A program made the position numbers and the translations under genes. A stretch of DNA of 64,000 bases from Heyndrickxia oleronia (GTDB taxonomy: Bacteria > Bacillota > Bacilli > Bacillales > Bacillaceae_C), in contig NZ_CP065424.1 of NCBI RefSeq assembly GCF_017809215.1, positions 1,954,001 to 2,018,000 on the forward strand, in the 5' to 3' direction. Below, one piece after another: positions 18,280-27,084 of the stretch (position 1 is the first letter of the stretch; the number at the start of each line of letters is the position of its first letter). The notes under the pieces were generated by a model that worked only from the letters and a program-made list of their open reading frames with translations, made no database searches and was not told where the DNA came from.

Positions 18280-19194
18280 TTGGATATTTTATTTTTAGGA
18301 ACTGGTGCAGGAATACCAGCCAAGTTACGAAATGTTACATCTATTGCATTAAAATTGCTAGAAGAAAGAAAATCAATATGGTTATTTGATTGTGGAGAGG
18401 CGACGCAACATCAAATTTTACATACATCATTAAAACCGAGAAAATTGGAAAAGATTTTTATTACCCATTTACATGGTGATCATATTTTTGGCCTTCCAGG
18501 TTTATTAGGAAGTCGATCTTTCCAAGGAGGGGACACAACCTTAACCATTTATGGTCCAAAAGGAATCAAAGATTTTATTGAAGTGTCCTTAAGGGTGAGT
18601 GAAACCCATTTACAATACCCATTAATAATTGAGGAAATTAGTGATGGCATTATATTTGAAGATGATCAGTTTGTCGTTGAGGCGGCTACATTGGACCATG
18701 CTGTTCATAGCTATGGCTATCGAATCACTGAAAAGGATCGGATAGGAACCTTAGATGCCGTTAAGCTAAAGGAAGACGGGATTCCTCCAGGACCTATCTA
18801 TGCCAAATTAAAAAATGGGGAAAGCGTTTATCTAGAGGATGGACGATTGATCCATGGAAAAGACTATGTTGGCCCGAATCAAAAAGGTAAGATAGTCACA
18901 ATTCTAGGAGACACAAGACCATGTGAAAATGCGATTCGTCTTGCGCAACAGGCTGACCTCTTGATTCATGAGGCGACATTTGCAGGGGATAGTGAAGAAA
19001 TGGCTCGTAATTATTTCCACTCAACAACTATTCAGGCTGCTAAAGTCGCGTATGAGGCCAATGTGAAAAATTTATGCTTAACACATATTAGCTCAAGATA
19101 TGGAAAAGGAGATTGGCAACAATTAATTGAGGAAGCAAAAACGATTTTCCCTCAAACATTGATAGCACATGATTTTATGGAAGTATCTATCTAA
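18280..19194 (+). CDS. rnz: Ribonuclease Z
   Basis: Endonuclease that trims tRNA precursors lacking an encoded CCA at the 3' end. 304 residues, metallo-beta-lactamase fold with the zinc motif H63-L-H65-G-D67-H68 in [18 protein letters not shown] at 36-45, GDTRPC near residue 210 and the HST and LTHISSRY motifs in the C-terminal part. The flexible-arm region [13 protein letters not shown] is present. The start is TTG 18280, 6 bp from GGGAGGG; homologues begin at the same residue. An upstream TTG at 18265 overlaps the ribosome site. It is followed by a tandem-repeat array. Confidence 0.94.
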   Translation: MDILFLGTGAGIPAKLRNVTSIALKLLEERKSIWLFDCGEATQHQILHTSLKPRKLEKIFITHLHGDHIFGLPGLLGSRSFQGGDTTLTIYGPKGIKDFIEVSLRVSETHLQYPLIIEEISDGIIFEDDQFVVEAATLDHAVHSYGYRITEKDRIGTLDAVKLKEDGIPPGPIYAKLKNGESVYLEDGRLIHGKDYVGPNQKGKIVTILGDTRPCENAIRLAQQADLLIHEATFAGDSEEMARNYFHSTTIQAAKVAYEANVKNLCLTHISSRYGKGDWQQLIEEAKTIFPQTLIAHDFMEVSI

Positions 19195-19239
19195 ATGAGC
19201 AAAATATCATATCGTCTATAAGGCTAGAATAGACAATAT

Positions 19240-19654
19240 GTGCGACAACCAAAGGTTTTGAAACAGATAATGGAGCGAAATGCAGAAAAATGTGTGTCAA
19301 CTCGAGGTTTTGAAACAGATAACAGAGCGAAATGCAGAAAAATGTGTATCAACCAGAGGTTTTGAAACAGATAATGGAGTAAAATGCAGAAAAATGTGCG
19401 TCAACCAAAGGTATTGAAACAGATAACAGAGCGAAATGCAGAAAAATGTACGTCAATCGAGGTTTTGAAACAGATAATGGAGCCGAATGCAGAAAAATGT
19501 GCGTCAACCAAAGGTATTGAAACAGATAACAGAGCGAAATGCAGAAAAATGTGCGTCAACTCGAGGTTTTGAAACAGATAATGGAGCCGAATGCAGAAAA
19601 ATGTGCGTCAACTCGAGGTTTTGAAACAGATAATGGAGCCAAATGCAGAAAAAT
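19240..19654. repeat. Array of eight 52-bp tandem repeats
   Basis: Eight head-to-tail units (seven of 52 bp, the fifth 51 bp) plus a decayed ninth beginning at 19655. Invariant or nearly invariant parts are GGTTTTGAAACAGATAA (or GGTATTG) and AATGCAGAAAAATG. Two variants alternate: ATAATGGAG in units 1, 3, 5, 7, 8 and ATAACAGAG in units 2, 4, 6. Units 4 and 6 are identical and 7 and 8 nearly so, which suggests growth by duplicating unit pairs. The period is not divisible by three and frames through it are not protein-like. It lies 45 bp after the rnz stop, opposite the namA terminator. Confidence 0.92.
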
Positions 19655-19686
19655 GTGTATCAGCGAAATTCACAGAAACAGCTATC

Positions 19687-19723
19687 AAAAAAAGTACCTC
19701 AGTCAAAAGTTCTGAGGTACTTT
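19687..19723 (-). terminator. Terminator of namA
   Basis: Perfect 12-pair stem AAAGTACCTCAG (19691-19702) and CTGAGGTACTTT (19712-19723). On the minus strand it is followed by a run of seven T, the right polarity for namA. Confidence 0.88.
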
Positions 19724-19808
19724 GGCATTTAAAAAAATACTTTTCTTATAATTTGTTGCTTTTCAATATTACTTTACAAAAAATATGCTAAACAACAACA
19801 AACTTTTC

Positions 19809-20828
19809 TTATTTCCATCCACGTTCATACTGTACGGGGCTGTCTATCGCAATACCAAGCTCTTTTGCGGCTTTTCTTGGCCAATAAGGATCTCTTAATA
19901 ATTCACGTCCTAATAAGATTAAATCAGCACGGTCATTTTGGAGAATTTCCTCTGCTTGTTGCGGAGATGTAATTAGCCCTACTGCACCAGTATCGATGTT
20001 TACGCCTTGTTTAATTTCCTGTGCAAATGGTACTTGATAGCTTGGATAAACAGAGATTCTTGCTGGAACAACGGCACCTGAGCTTACATCAATAAGATCG
20101 ACTCCTTGTTCCTTCATCCATATACCGAATTGAACATAATCCTCTGGAGTTAATCCTTCAGCATGATAGTCATTAGCAGATACTCGAACCATAAGCGGTC
20201 CTTCCCATACTGATTTCACAGCTTCAATGATGTCTCGTAAAAAACGATAGCGATTTTCAGCTGAACCTCCATATTCATCTGTTCGCTTGTTCGAAAGTGG
20301 AGATAAAAATTCATTGATTAAATAACCATGTGCCCCATGTAATTCAATTACTTCGAAACCAGCTTTTTTTGCACGTAAAACGCCTTGTTTAAATGCCTCA
20401 ATCGTTTCCTCTATATCTGATTTAGACATTTCCTTCGGTGTTTTACTTTTATTATCAAAAGCAATAGCGGAAGGGGCAATAATTTCTCCTTCTAGTTCGG
20501 CTTTTCTACCTGCATGCGCAATTTGAATTCCAGCGACAGAACCATGTGACTTAATAAGTTTGACTAATTCTGATAATCCTTCAATATGGTCATCATTCCA
20601 AATTCCTAAATCTTGAGGGCTAATTCTGCCTTGTGGTGTGACAGCGGTAGCTTCAAGAATAATCATTCCTACCTGCCCTACGGCCCGACTTGTATAGTGA
20701 GTTCGATGCCAATCGGTTACTTTCCCATCTTCAGCTTCACATGAGTACATGCACATTGGTGACATGACGATTCTATTTTTGATGGTAATATTCTTAAGTG
20801 TATATGGTTCAAATAATTTTACAGTCAT
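19809..20828 (-). CDS. namA: NADPH dehydrogenase, old yellow enzyme family
   Basis: FMN-dependent ene reductase of the YqjM class, linked to oxidative stress and detoxification of unsaturated carbonyls. 339 residues, TIM barrel. The class-specific flavin-modulating C26 and Y28 are in SPMCMYS; the substrate-binding His pair is in [10 protein letters not shown] near residue 164; an FMN-phosphate motif [12 protein letters not shown] is near residue 307. The C-terminus ends RGWK, the YqjM finger that reaches into the neighbouring active site. ATG with GAGGAGGG upstream. Same place as in B. subtilis. Confidence 0.95.
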   Translation of the reverse strand: MTVKLFEPYTLKNITIKNRIVMSPMCMYSCEAEDGKVTDWHRTHYTSRAVGQVGMIILEATAVTPQGRISPQDLGIWNDDHIEGLSELVKLIKSHGSVAGIQIAHAGRKAELEGEIIAPSAIAFDNKSKTPKEMSKSDIEETIEAFKQGVLRAKKAGFEVIELHGAHGYLINEFLSPLSNKRTDEYGGSAENRYRFLRDIIEAVKSVWEGPLMVRVSANDYHAEGLTPEDYVQFGIWMKEQGVDLIDVSSGAVVPARISVYPSYQVPFAQEIKQGVNIDTGAVGLITSPQQAEEILQNDRADLILLGRELLRDPYWPRKAAKELGIAIDSPVQYERGWK

Positions 20829-20924
20829 TTCTTTCCCTCCTCAAAGATTAATAAAAATTATAGCAATAGCTAGTGGTTGAGGAAAGAAACTTGCTTGGGA
20901 AGGCAGCATATGGGAGGGACCTTT

Positions 20925-21086
20925 GTCTGTTTTTATATAGTTTGTTGCTTTTGTAAATGCCTAAGAGCCGGCTTTTATACCTAATAAAGATTTAGCGATT
21001 CTTATGGAAATTGCCGCTCTTTTCTCAGTAAAAGGATAGATGTAGCAGTTTTCAACCGATAGTATTCGTTAAAAGAGAAAAGAGCC
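20925..21086 (-). repeat. Dispersed inverted-end element, copy B (minus orientation)
   Basis: 162 bp; read on the minus strand it starts GGCTCTTTTCTC and ends AAAAACAGAC. It shares with copy A the stretches AAAACTGCTACATCTATC, ACTGAGAAAAGAGC, GCAATTTCC, AAGAATCG.TAAATC and AAAAGCAACAAACT. Left hairpin GCTCTTTTCTC/GAGAAAAGAGC is exact. It lies 30 bp past the proI stop. Confidence 0.85.
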
Positions 21087-21116
21087 TAATTAAATGCAAT
21101 AGAATGAAGTATATCA

Positions 21117-21929
21117 TTACTTTATTTTTACTGTTCTGGAAAGTCTTCTAGATTGTAAAGTAGCTTCTTTAATACAATGTATAAATGCTTCCTTTACTTG
21201 ATTATTCTCGAGAACCCGTATTCCTGCCTCCGTTGTTCCACCAGGGCTTGTCACTGCCTTTCTTAGATCTGCAGGAGATTTATCTGAAACACTGAGCATT
21301 TCTGTTGCTCCGAGAAGTGTTTGAATAATCAATTGCTTTGCAACTGTTTCTTCAAGACCAATTTCTTCTGCGGATTGCTGCATAGCCTCGACAATATAGT
21401 AAATATAAGCAGGTCCACTCCCAGATAAGCCGGTAATTGCATCAAGCTTTTCTTCCTCAACAATAGTAGTATTTCCTATTGCGGATAAAAGCTTTGTTGT
21501 ATCATTTAATTGTTTTTTTGTAACGTCTGGACTTAGAGCAATAGCTGTTGCTGATTTTCCAATAGCGGCAGAAGTATTTGGCATTGCACGTATAATTGGG
21601 CAATTTAAAAGTGACTGGATATATGAAATTGAAATTCCAGCTAAAACAGATAAAATTAATGTAATAGGCTGAATATAGGGGCGAATCAATTGAAGTGCTT
21701 CATCGGCATCTTTTGGTTTCACTGCTAATACAATAATGTCTACATCATTAAGGAGTTCATCCAGTTTATAGGTTATTTGCACCCCGTATTTATCATGCAA
21801 TGTGGATAATTTAATATCATCGGAACGATTGGTTACAAAAATATCTTTTTGGTCAATCAATTTCTTCTTTATGATTCCACTAATCATCGCTTCAGCCATG
21901 GATCCTGCACCAATAAATGAAATCTTCAT
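21117..21929 (-). CDS. proI: Pyrroline-5-carboxylate reductase
   Basis: Final step of proline synthesis: reduces 1-pyrroline-5-carboxylate to proline with NAD(P)H. 270 residues. An N-terminal Rossmann motif IGAGSMAEAMISG is at 5-17, AVKPKDADE near residue 70, IIRAMPNTSA near residue 115, and the P5CR signature GLSGSGPAYIYYIVEAMQQSA near residue 168, then SPGGTTEAGI. AGGAGG precedes the ATG. Expression is evidently controlled by the proline T-box leader between 22087 and 22320, so this copy is the biosynthetic one. Confidence 0.95.
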   Translation of the reverse strand: MKISFIGAGSMAEAMISGIIKKKLIDQKDIFVTNRSDDIKLSTLHDKYGVQITYKLDELLNDVDIIVLAVKPKDADEALQLIRPYIQPITLILSVLAGISISYIQSLLNCPIIRAMPNTSAAIGKSATAIALSPDVTKKQLNDTTKLLSAIGNTTIVEEEKLDAITGLSGSGPAYIYYIVEAMQQSAEEIGLEETVAKQLIIQTLLGATEMLSVSDKSPADLRKAVTSPGGTTEAGIRVLENNQVKEAFIHCIKEATLQSRRLSRTVKIK

Positions 21930-22086
21930 CGTATTTCCTCCTTCTCATATGATTGATAAAGTTTCTTCCTCTTTAGTAAAATTCCCATTTTTAATGTTTT
22001 AAGTTAATGAAATAAAGTTGTTTTTGTAGGTTGTTTAGCGGCAGAATCTCCAGCCTATACTTTTGCAGTAAAGAAAAAGATAAATA

Positions 22087-22320
22087 AAAAACCCTTCATC
22101 CAAAAAAGGACGAAGGGTTGATTCGCGGTACCACCTTTATTAAATGCAGAGTTGTACTTCTACATTTATCTTGAACCGGTAACGTCGGGAAACGTATTGG
22201 TTTACCAATAAGCTCACAAGGTAGGTTCAATGAAAAAGTGGATGGTGAAGCCTTTCAGCCAGTGGACCTCACTCTCTTTCATCATTTTTCATCTAGTAGT
22301 CTTGTTCATTGCCGATGAAT
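22087..22320 (-). promoter_or_regulatory. Proline-specific T-box leader upstream of proI
   Basis: Read on the minus strand: an AGAGAGTGAGG box I region, GCTGAAAGGC, then the specifier context GAA-CCT-ACCTTGTGAGC with codon CCT (Pro) at 22225-22223. The conserved T-box AAAGGTGGTACCGCGA is at about 22137-22122, and a terminator stem AACCCTTCGTCC/GGATGAAGGGTT is followed by T at 22119-22087. Known mechanism: uncharged tRNA-Pro pairs with the specifier and T-box, prevents the terminator and lets proI be read. The specifier fits the gene exactly. Confidence 0.93.
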
Positions 22321-22335
22321 AATTAAATTATATCG

Positions 22336-22365
22336 ATTATGCCGAAGATCGTGCTTGTTTGTCAA
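22336..22365 (-). promoter_or_regulatory. Candidate SigA promoter of the proI T-box transcript
   Basis: On the minus strand TTGACA (22365-22360), an 18-bp spacer, then CATAAT (22341-22336), just upstream of the leader. A TATAAT further in would leave too long a spacer. Confidence 0.6.
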
Positions 22366-22492
22366 GCGATTTATTTAAATTTTCTGTTTTATTTATATCG
22401 ATATAATGACATCCTTTATAAAACTAGGTACAATATATATAAATAACTTTTTAGAAATTATAGAAATATAGGATTAAGGGGGATGGAGAAAA

Positions 22493-23458
22493 ATGGCTTC
22501 TTGGATTGGAAATATTGCAAAAATCATTTTACCGACACCTTTTGCTGTAGGAGATGTGAATGTTTATTTAGTGAAAGGGGAGGCTTTATCCCTTATTGAT
22601 GCTGGGGTAAAAACAAAGGAAGCATGGGATTCATTTACTAAACAATTAGCCCAATTGGGTTATGCACCCAATGATATAGACCAAGTAATTTTAACCCATC
22701 ATCACCCTGACCATGTCGGTTTGTTAGAATGGTTGCCAGATCATGTGAAAGTTTTGGGACACCCCTATTGTGAGCCTTTTCTAAAAATGGACACAGACTT
22801 TTTTATTGCTCATGATCAATTTTATTATGGGCTTTTCCAGGAGTTTGGTATCGAAGGTGAATTTAGCCCTCTTTTGAAAAAGTGGAAATCACCATTAAAA
22901 TTCTCTTCTAAGCGACCATTAACAAATGCTATAAATGAAGGTGATAAAATAGAGGGATTGAATGATTGGGTAATCGTAGAAACTCTTGGACACGCTCAGA
23001 GCCATTTGTCCTTTTACCGCCCAAAGGATGGAATATTCATTGGTGGAGATCATGTGCTTGCGACAATTTCATCTAATCCATTATTAGAACCTCCATTACT
23101 CAAAAAGAATGAGCGTCCAAAACCACAGCTACAATATAATGCTTCCTTAAAAAAGCTATTTAATTATGAAATTAACAAGGTTTTTACTGGTCATGGTGCA
23201 GAAATTAATAATGTACACTCCCTAGTGGAAAGAAGACTACAAAGACAATATGATCGTGCGATGCAAGTAAGGGAAATGCTTCATAATCAAGCATTAACTA
23301 CATTTGAAATCTGTAAGCAGCTATTTCCAGCCGTTTATCAGAAGGAACTAGGATTAACATTATCGGAAACAACCGCACAATTAGATTTTTTATTATCCAT
23401 CGAGGTAGTTGAAAAACATGTGAATGACAATGGTGTGGCTTATTTTACAGCAGTATAG
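22493..23458 (+). CDS. yqjP: Metallo-beta-lactamase-fold hydrolase (YqjP-like)
   Basis: Probable zinc hydrolase with unknown substrate. 321 residues: MBL fold at 1-235 with LTHHHPDHVGLLEW near residue 67 (metal HxHxDH), GHAQSHLSFY near 168, and GGDHVLATIS near 183. A C-terminal helical, winged-helix-like extension lies at about 245-321. The ATG is preceded by AAGGGGGATG. It is followed after 11 bp by a short-chain dehydrogenase, an order (yqjP-yqjQ) kept in B. subtilis. Lactonase, glyoxalase-like or thioesterase activity are all possible. Confidence 0.85.
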   Translation: MASWIGNIAKIILPTPFAVGDVNVYLVKGEALSLIDAGVKTKEAWDSFTKQLAQLGYAPNDIDQVILTHHHPDHVGLLEWLPDHVKVLGHPYCEPFLKMDTDFFIAHDQFYYGLFQEFGIEGEFSPLLKKWKSPLKFSSKRPLTNAINEGDKIEGLNDWVIVETLGHAQSHLSFYRPKDGIFIGGDHVLATISSNPLLEPPLLKKNERPKPQLQYNASLKKLFNYEINKVFTGHGAEINNVHSLVERRLQRQYDRAMQVREMLHNQALTTFEICKQLFPAVYQKELGLTLSETTAQLDFLLSIEVVEKHVNDNGVAYFTAV

Positions 23459-23469
23459 GAGTGGGAAGG

Positions 23470-24267
23470 ATGGCAAATCAACGGCTACGAAATAAAACAA
23501 TAGTAATTACAGGTGCTTCAGGGGGATTAGGTGAACAAATTGCCTTTTCATCTGCTAAAAACGGCGCTAATGTGATTTTGCTTGCTAGAAATATAAAAAG
23601 GCTAGAAGGAATAAAACAAGAAATTGAAGAAAATTACAAGGTCCAATGTGACGTGCATTATTTAGATGTTTCAAATCATGAACAAGTCTCAAAAGTATTT
23701 CAAAGAATCACCGAGGAAAATGGGGACATTGATGTACTAGTTAATAATGCAGGATATGGAATTTTTGAAGAAGCACATACAGTTTCCATTGAGCATATTA
23801 AAGGGATGTTTGATGTAAATGTACTTGGATTGATGGCATGTACCAAAGAGGTGATGCCTCAAATGAGGAAAAAAAGGTATGGACATATCATTAATATCGC
23901 ATCTCAGGCAGGAAAAATGGCTACGCCTAAGTCAAGTATATACGCTGCAACTAAGCATGCAGTACTTGGATATTCAAATAGTATACGCATGGAATTATCC
24001 CTTTTTGATGTGTTTGTAACAACAGTGAATCCTGGTCCAATCGCAACCAATTTTTTTTCCATTGCAGATCAGTCAGGTACGTATGTTAAAAATGTAGAAC
24101 GATTTATGTTAAATCCGGAAAAATTAGCGAATCAGATTGTGGATAGTATGCTAACAAATAAGAGAGAAATTAATGCTCCAAAATGGATGAATGCAGGGAG
24201 CATCATCTATACACTTTTTCCACGTTTAGTGGAAAGAGTAGGAAGAAAGGCCTTTTTTAAAAAATAG
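23470..24267 (+). CDS. yqjQ: Short-chain dehydrogenase/reductase (YqjQ-like)
   Basis: NAD(P)-dependent oxidoreductase of the classical SDR family; substrate unknown. 265 residues with the nucleotide-binding GASGGLGE near residue 14, NNAGYG near residue 92, and the catalytic triad Ser in NIASQAGKM plus YAATKHA (YxxxK) near residue 157. The C-terminal region resembles the DltE/YqjQ subgroup. The stop of yqjP overlaps the AGGAG site that serves ATG 23470; a GTG at 23461 lies within that site. Co-transcribed with yqjP. Confidence 0.88.
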   Translation: MANQRLRNKTIVITGASGGLGEQIAFSSAKNGANVILLARNIKRLEGIKQEIEENYKVQCDVHYLDVSNHEQVSKVFQRITEENGDIDVLVNNAGYGIFEEAHTVSIEHIKGMFDVNVLGLMACTKEVMPQMRKKRYGHIINIASQAGKMATPKSSIYAATKHAVLGYSNSIRMELSLFDVFVTTVNPGPIATNFFSIADQSGTYVKNVERFMLNPEKLANQIVDSMLTNKREINAPKWMNAGSIIYTLFPRLVERVGRKAFFKK

Positions 24268-24307
24268 AAAATCTATATTCATATGGTTAAAGTTGGAGGT
24301 TAGAAAG

Positions 24308-25405
24308 ATGATGGCCAATATAGAAACACAAATATTAAAATGGTTTGATCATTTTCACACACACCCGGAAGTGAGTTGGAATGAGGTTAATACAACAAAT
24401 AAGATTGCCGAAATTTTAGATGAAGTGGGTGTATCGTATCGACGTTTTTCAGATGTGACAGGCTTAATTGCTGAAATAGGTGAAGGGGAAGAAGTAATTG
24501 CTGTCAGAGCCGATATGGATGCACTATGGCAAGAGGTGAATGGGGTCATGCAAGCCAACCACTCATGTGGACATGACGCAAATATTTCAATGGTTCTTGG
24601 TGCACTTCATTATTTGAAAGATCAACCCTTAAATAAAAGAGTTCGTTTTATTTTTCAGCCAGCTGAAGAAAAAGGGAATGGAGCACTAGCAATGATTGAG
24701 CGTGGGGCTATGGATCAGGTGAACTATTTATTTGGTATTCATTTACGACCGATTGAAGAGCTTCCATTTGGATTAGTAGCACCATCCATTCATCATGGGG
24801 CAGGGGTATTTTTAGAAGGGAAAATTATTGGTGAAGATGCACATGGAGCTCGGCCACATCAAGGAAAAAATGCTTTGGATGTCGTTGTTGGGTTGCATCA
24901 ATTCTTGAAGTCTATATACATTTCACCTTTTGAATCGTATTCAACGAAATTAACAAAAATAATAGCAGGTGGGGAAAGCTTAAATATAATTCCTGGTGTT
25001 GCAGAGTTTGCTATTGATGTACGAGCACAAAAAAATTCTATACTAAATGAACTTCAGGAACGAATTGTGCATGGATTAAGTGGGTTAAAAGCTTTATATG
25101 GGGTTGACATTGAAACTCGTTGGGTGGATTATACGCCTGGGGCTGAAGTTTCAAAGGAAGCGGCATCGATCGCTGAAAAAGCTATTCGTCATGTAGTTGG
25201 TGATGTAGCGACCGCATCAGCGGTTGTGACATCGGGAAGCGATGATTTTCATTTTTATACGATTAAACATCCAAATGTGAAAGCGACAATGATTGGGATT
25301 GGTGCTGACTTGACACCAGGCTTGCATCATCCGAACATGACATTCAATCATAAGGCACTAGATATAGGTGCACGTGTTTTAGCTGAAACAATAATAAGAG
25401 CATAA
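24308..25405 (+). CDS. M20-family amidohydrolase (AmhX-like)
   Basis: Probable aminoacylase or amidohydrolase cutting N-acyl amino acids. 365 residues. Metal and catalytic segments: AVRADMDALW at about 65-74, HSCGHD with C87 and H89, PAEEKGNGA near residue 120, FGIHLRP near residue 143, and a C-terminal GLHHPNM His. The lid domain is at about 170-280. GGAGGT at 24295-24300 sets ATG 24308 (a second ATG follows directly). It ends 120 bp before the NhaC antiporter gene and its operator-like repeats; being upstream of them, it is probably not under that control. The acyl substrate is not predictable. Confidence 0.85.
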   Translation: MMANIETQILKWFDHFHTHPEVSWNEVNTTNKIAEILDEVGVSYRRFSDVTGLIAEIGEGEEVIAVRADMDALWQEVNGVMQANHSCGHDANISMVLGALHYLKDQPLNKRVRFIFQPAEEKGNGALAMIERGAMDQVNYLFGIHLRPIEELPFGLVAPSIHHGAGVFLEGKIIGEDAHGARPHQGKNALDVVVGLHQFLKSIYISPFESYSTKLTKIIAGGESLNIIPGVAEFAIDVRAQKNSILNELQERIVHGLSGLKALYGVDIETRWVDYTPGAEVSKEAASIAEKAIRHVVGDVATASAVVTSGSDDFHFYTIKHPNVKATMIGIGADLTPGLHHPNMTFNHKALDIGARVLAETIIRA

Positions 25406-25465
25406 TTACCTATTAATAGCAAAACAAATTGACTCACAATGGAGGAAAATATATTATTATCCTAA

Positions 25466-25483
25466 TAGCGTCTATTTAGCGAC
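25466..25483 (+). promoter_or_regulatory. TAGCGAC direct-repeat operator upstream of the antiporter gene
   Basis: TAGCGTC (25466-25472) and TAGCGAC (25477-25483) repeat with an 11-bp period in the context TAGCGTCTATTTAGCGAC. The same sequence with one base difference stands at 28383-28400 before the regulator and epimerase genes. Same-face spacing suggests a dimeric or multimeric DNA-binding protein, probably the regulator encoded at 27085-28356. Confidence 0.65.
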
Positions 25484-25525
25484 TATTTAAAATTATCCAA
25501 AACAAAGGGGATAGGGAGGATAATA

Positions 25526-26953
25526 ATGATCAATGAAAAAGAAATGCCTTTTTGGAAGGCGGTTATTCCACTTATTGTGATGATCGTTGTAATGGGGATA
25601 ACCATTATTAAATTAGAGCAAGGACCGCATGTTCCATTAATTGTAGGAACCACCGTTGCTGCTATTGTCGCATTAAGTTCCGGTTTTAAATGGAAGGATA
25701 TCGAAGAATCGATGTATAAAGGAATTCGCCTTGCATTACCCGCTGTGGTAATTATTATGCTCGTAGGTATTACAATTGGTGCCTGGATTGGTGGGGGGAT
25801 CGTAGCAACAATGATATACTATGGGCTGAAAATTATTACCCCATCACTTTTTTTAGTTTCGATTACGATTATTTGTGCAGTAGTCGCTTTAGCGATAGGA
25901 AGTTCCTGGTCAACAATGGGAACCATCGGGGTAGCTGGCATGGGAATTGGTCTTAGTATGGGGATACCTGCTCCAATGATTGCAGGTGCGATTATTTCAG
26001 GTTCATATTTTGGTGATAAAATGTCACCGCTTTCAGATACAACGAATTTAGCCTCAGGGCTTACAAATACTGATTTGTTTGTACATATTAGACATATGTT
26101 GTTTACAACCATTCCAGGGCTAGTGATTGCCTTAATTGTGTATGCAATTTTAGGAAAGAATTTCGGAAAAAGCGGTGTGGATACAGCAGATATTCAGCAA
26201 ACAATCTATGTTCTTCAAGATAGTTTTGTTATTTCTCCTTACTTATTAATTATTCCAGTTCTAGTTATCGTTTTAGTAGCTAAAAAAGTCCCTGCCATAC
26301 CCGCATTACTTATTGGAATTATTCTTGGCTTTTTATCTCAAGTATATATTCAAGGAGGAAATTTTTCGGGAGCAATTGAAGCTTTGCAAAGTGGATTTAC
26401 AATAAAAACGGGGAATACCATGGTGGATGAATTATTTAACCGCGGCGGATTAGATTCCATGATGTATACGGTTTCAATGACAATTGTTGCAATGACTTTC
26501 GGCGGTATTTTGGAGCATACTGGTATGTTGAAAGCAATTGTGAATCAAATCCTAAAGGTTGCTAAGTCATCTAAATCATTAGTTGCTTCGACAGTTGTTT
26601 CATGTTTTGCAACAAATGCAACATGTTCTGAGCAATACATTTCAATTGTCATTCCTTCTCGAATGTATGCAAATGCATATAAGGAAAAGGGGCTCCATTC
26701 GAAGAACCTTTCACGTGCATTAGAAGATGGAGGGACACTAACCTCTGTTTTTGTCCCTTGGAATACATGTGGAGTATTTATTTTAGGAACACTTGGAGTA
26801 CCTACTCTACAATATGCACCATATGCGGTTTTAAATTTTGTAATACCAATCATTTCAATTGTATATGCATTGACGGGATTCACTATCACGAAATTATCTA
26901 AGACAGAAATGCGAGAGTTGAAAGAGGAAGAACATTCTTCAATAAATGTATAA
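25526..26953 (+). CDS. NhaC-family Na+/H+ (or substrate/Na+) antiporter
   Basis: Integral membrane protein, 475 residues, with about 11-12 hydrophobic helices and the NhaC signature GSYFGDKMSPLSDTTNLASG near residue 155 and CSEQYISIVIPSRMY near residue 370. The family includes Na+/H+ antiporters and the malate/lactate exchanger MleN, so the organic-substrate option is open. ATG with a GGGAGGAT site. The upstream TAGCGAC repeats and position in a cluster of amide- and dipeptide-metabolising enzymes hint at export or uptake of an amino-acid-related compound; that is inference. Confidence 0.85.
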   Translation: MINEKEMPFWKAVIPLIVMIVVMGITIIKLEQGPHVPLIVGTTVAAIVALSSGFKWKDIEESMYKGIRLALPAVVIIMLVGITIGAWIGGGIVATMIYYGLKIITPSLFLVSITIICAVVALAIGSSWSTMGTIGVAGMGIGLSMGIPAPMIAGAIISGSYFGDKMSPLSDTTNLASGLTNTDLFVHIRHMLFTTIPGLVIALIVYAILGKNFGKSGVDTADIQQTIYVLQDSFVISPYLLIIPVLVIVLVAKKVPAIPALLIGIILGFLSQVYIQGGNFSGAIEALQSGFTIKTGNTMVDELFNRGGLDSMMYTVSMTIVAMTFGGILEHTGMLKAIVNQILKVAKSSKSLVASTVVSCFATNATCSEQYISIVIPSRMYANAYKEKGLHSKNLSRALEDGGTLTSVFVPWNTCGVFILGTLGVPTLQYAPYAVLNFVIPIISIVYALTGFTITKLSKTEMRELKEEEHSSINV

Positions 26954-27054
26954 GGCTTATGCACAAAACTGTTGATATCTATTTAGAATTGTTTATTACA
27001 AATTTTTTACTCTCCTAATAATTTGTAGAATAAGAATAAGAGTTAAATCATATA

Positions 27055-27076
27055 GAGCTGTCTAAATAGGCAGCTC
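27055..27076. terminator. Hairpin between antiporter and convergent regulator genes
   Basis: GAGCTGTC (27055-27062), loop TAAATA, GGCAGCTC (27069-27076). Only modest T content on either side; a shared weak terminator is likely because two genes converge here. Confidence 0.5.
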
Positions 27077-27084
27077 AGTTATGC

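Noticed and set aside
19240..19654. CRISPR array
   Set aside because: The whole 52-bp unit is conserved; there are no unique spacers and no cas genes nearby.
19384..19791. Open frames of 62 and 66 codons inside and after the tandem array
   Set aside because: They are produced by the 52-bp repeat, which shifts frame each unit; no ribosome site and no protein-like composition.
26545..26964. 139-codon minus-strand frame over the antiporter end
   Set aside because: Overlaps the conserved NhaC C-terminus on the other strand; no ribosome site.
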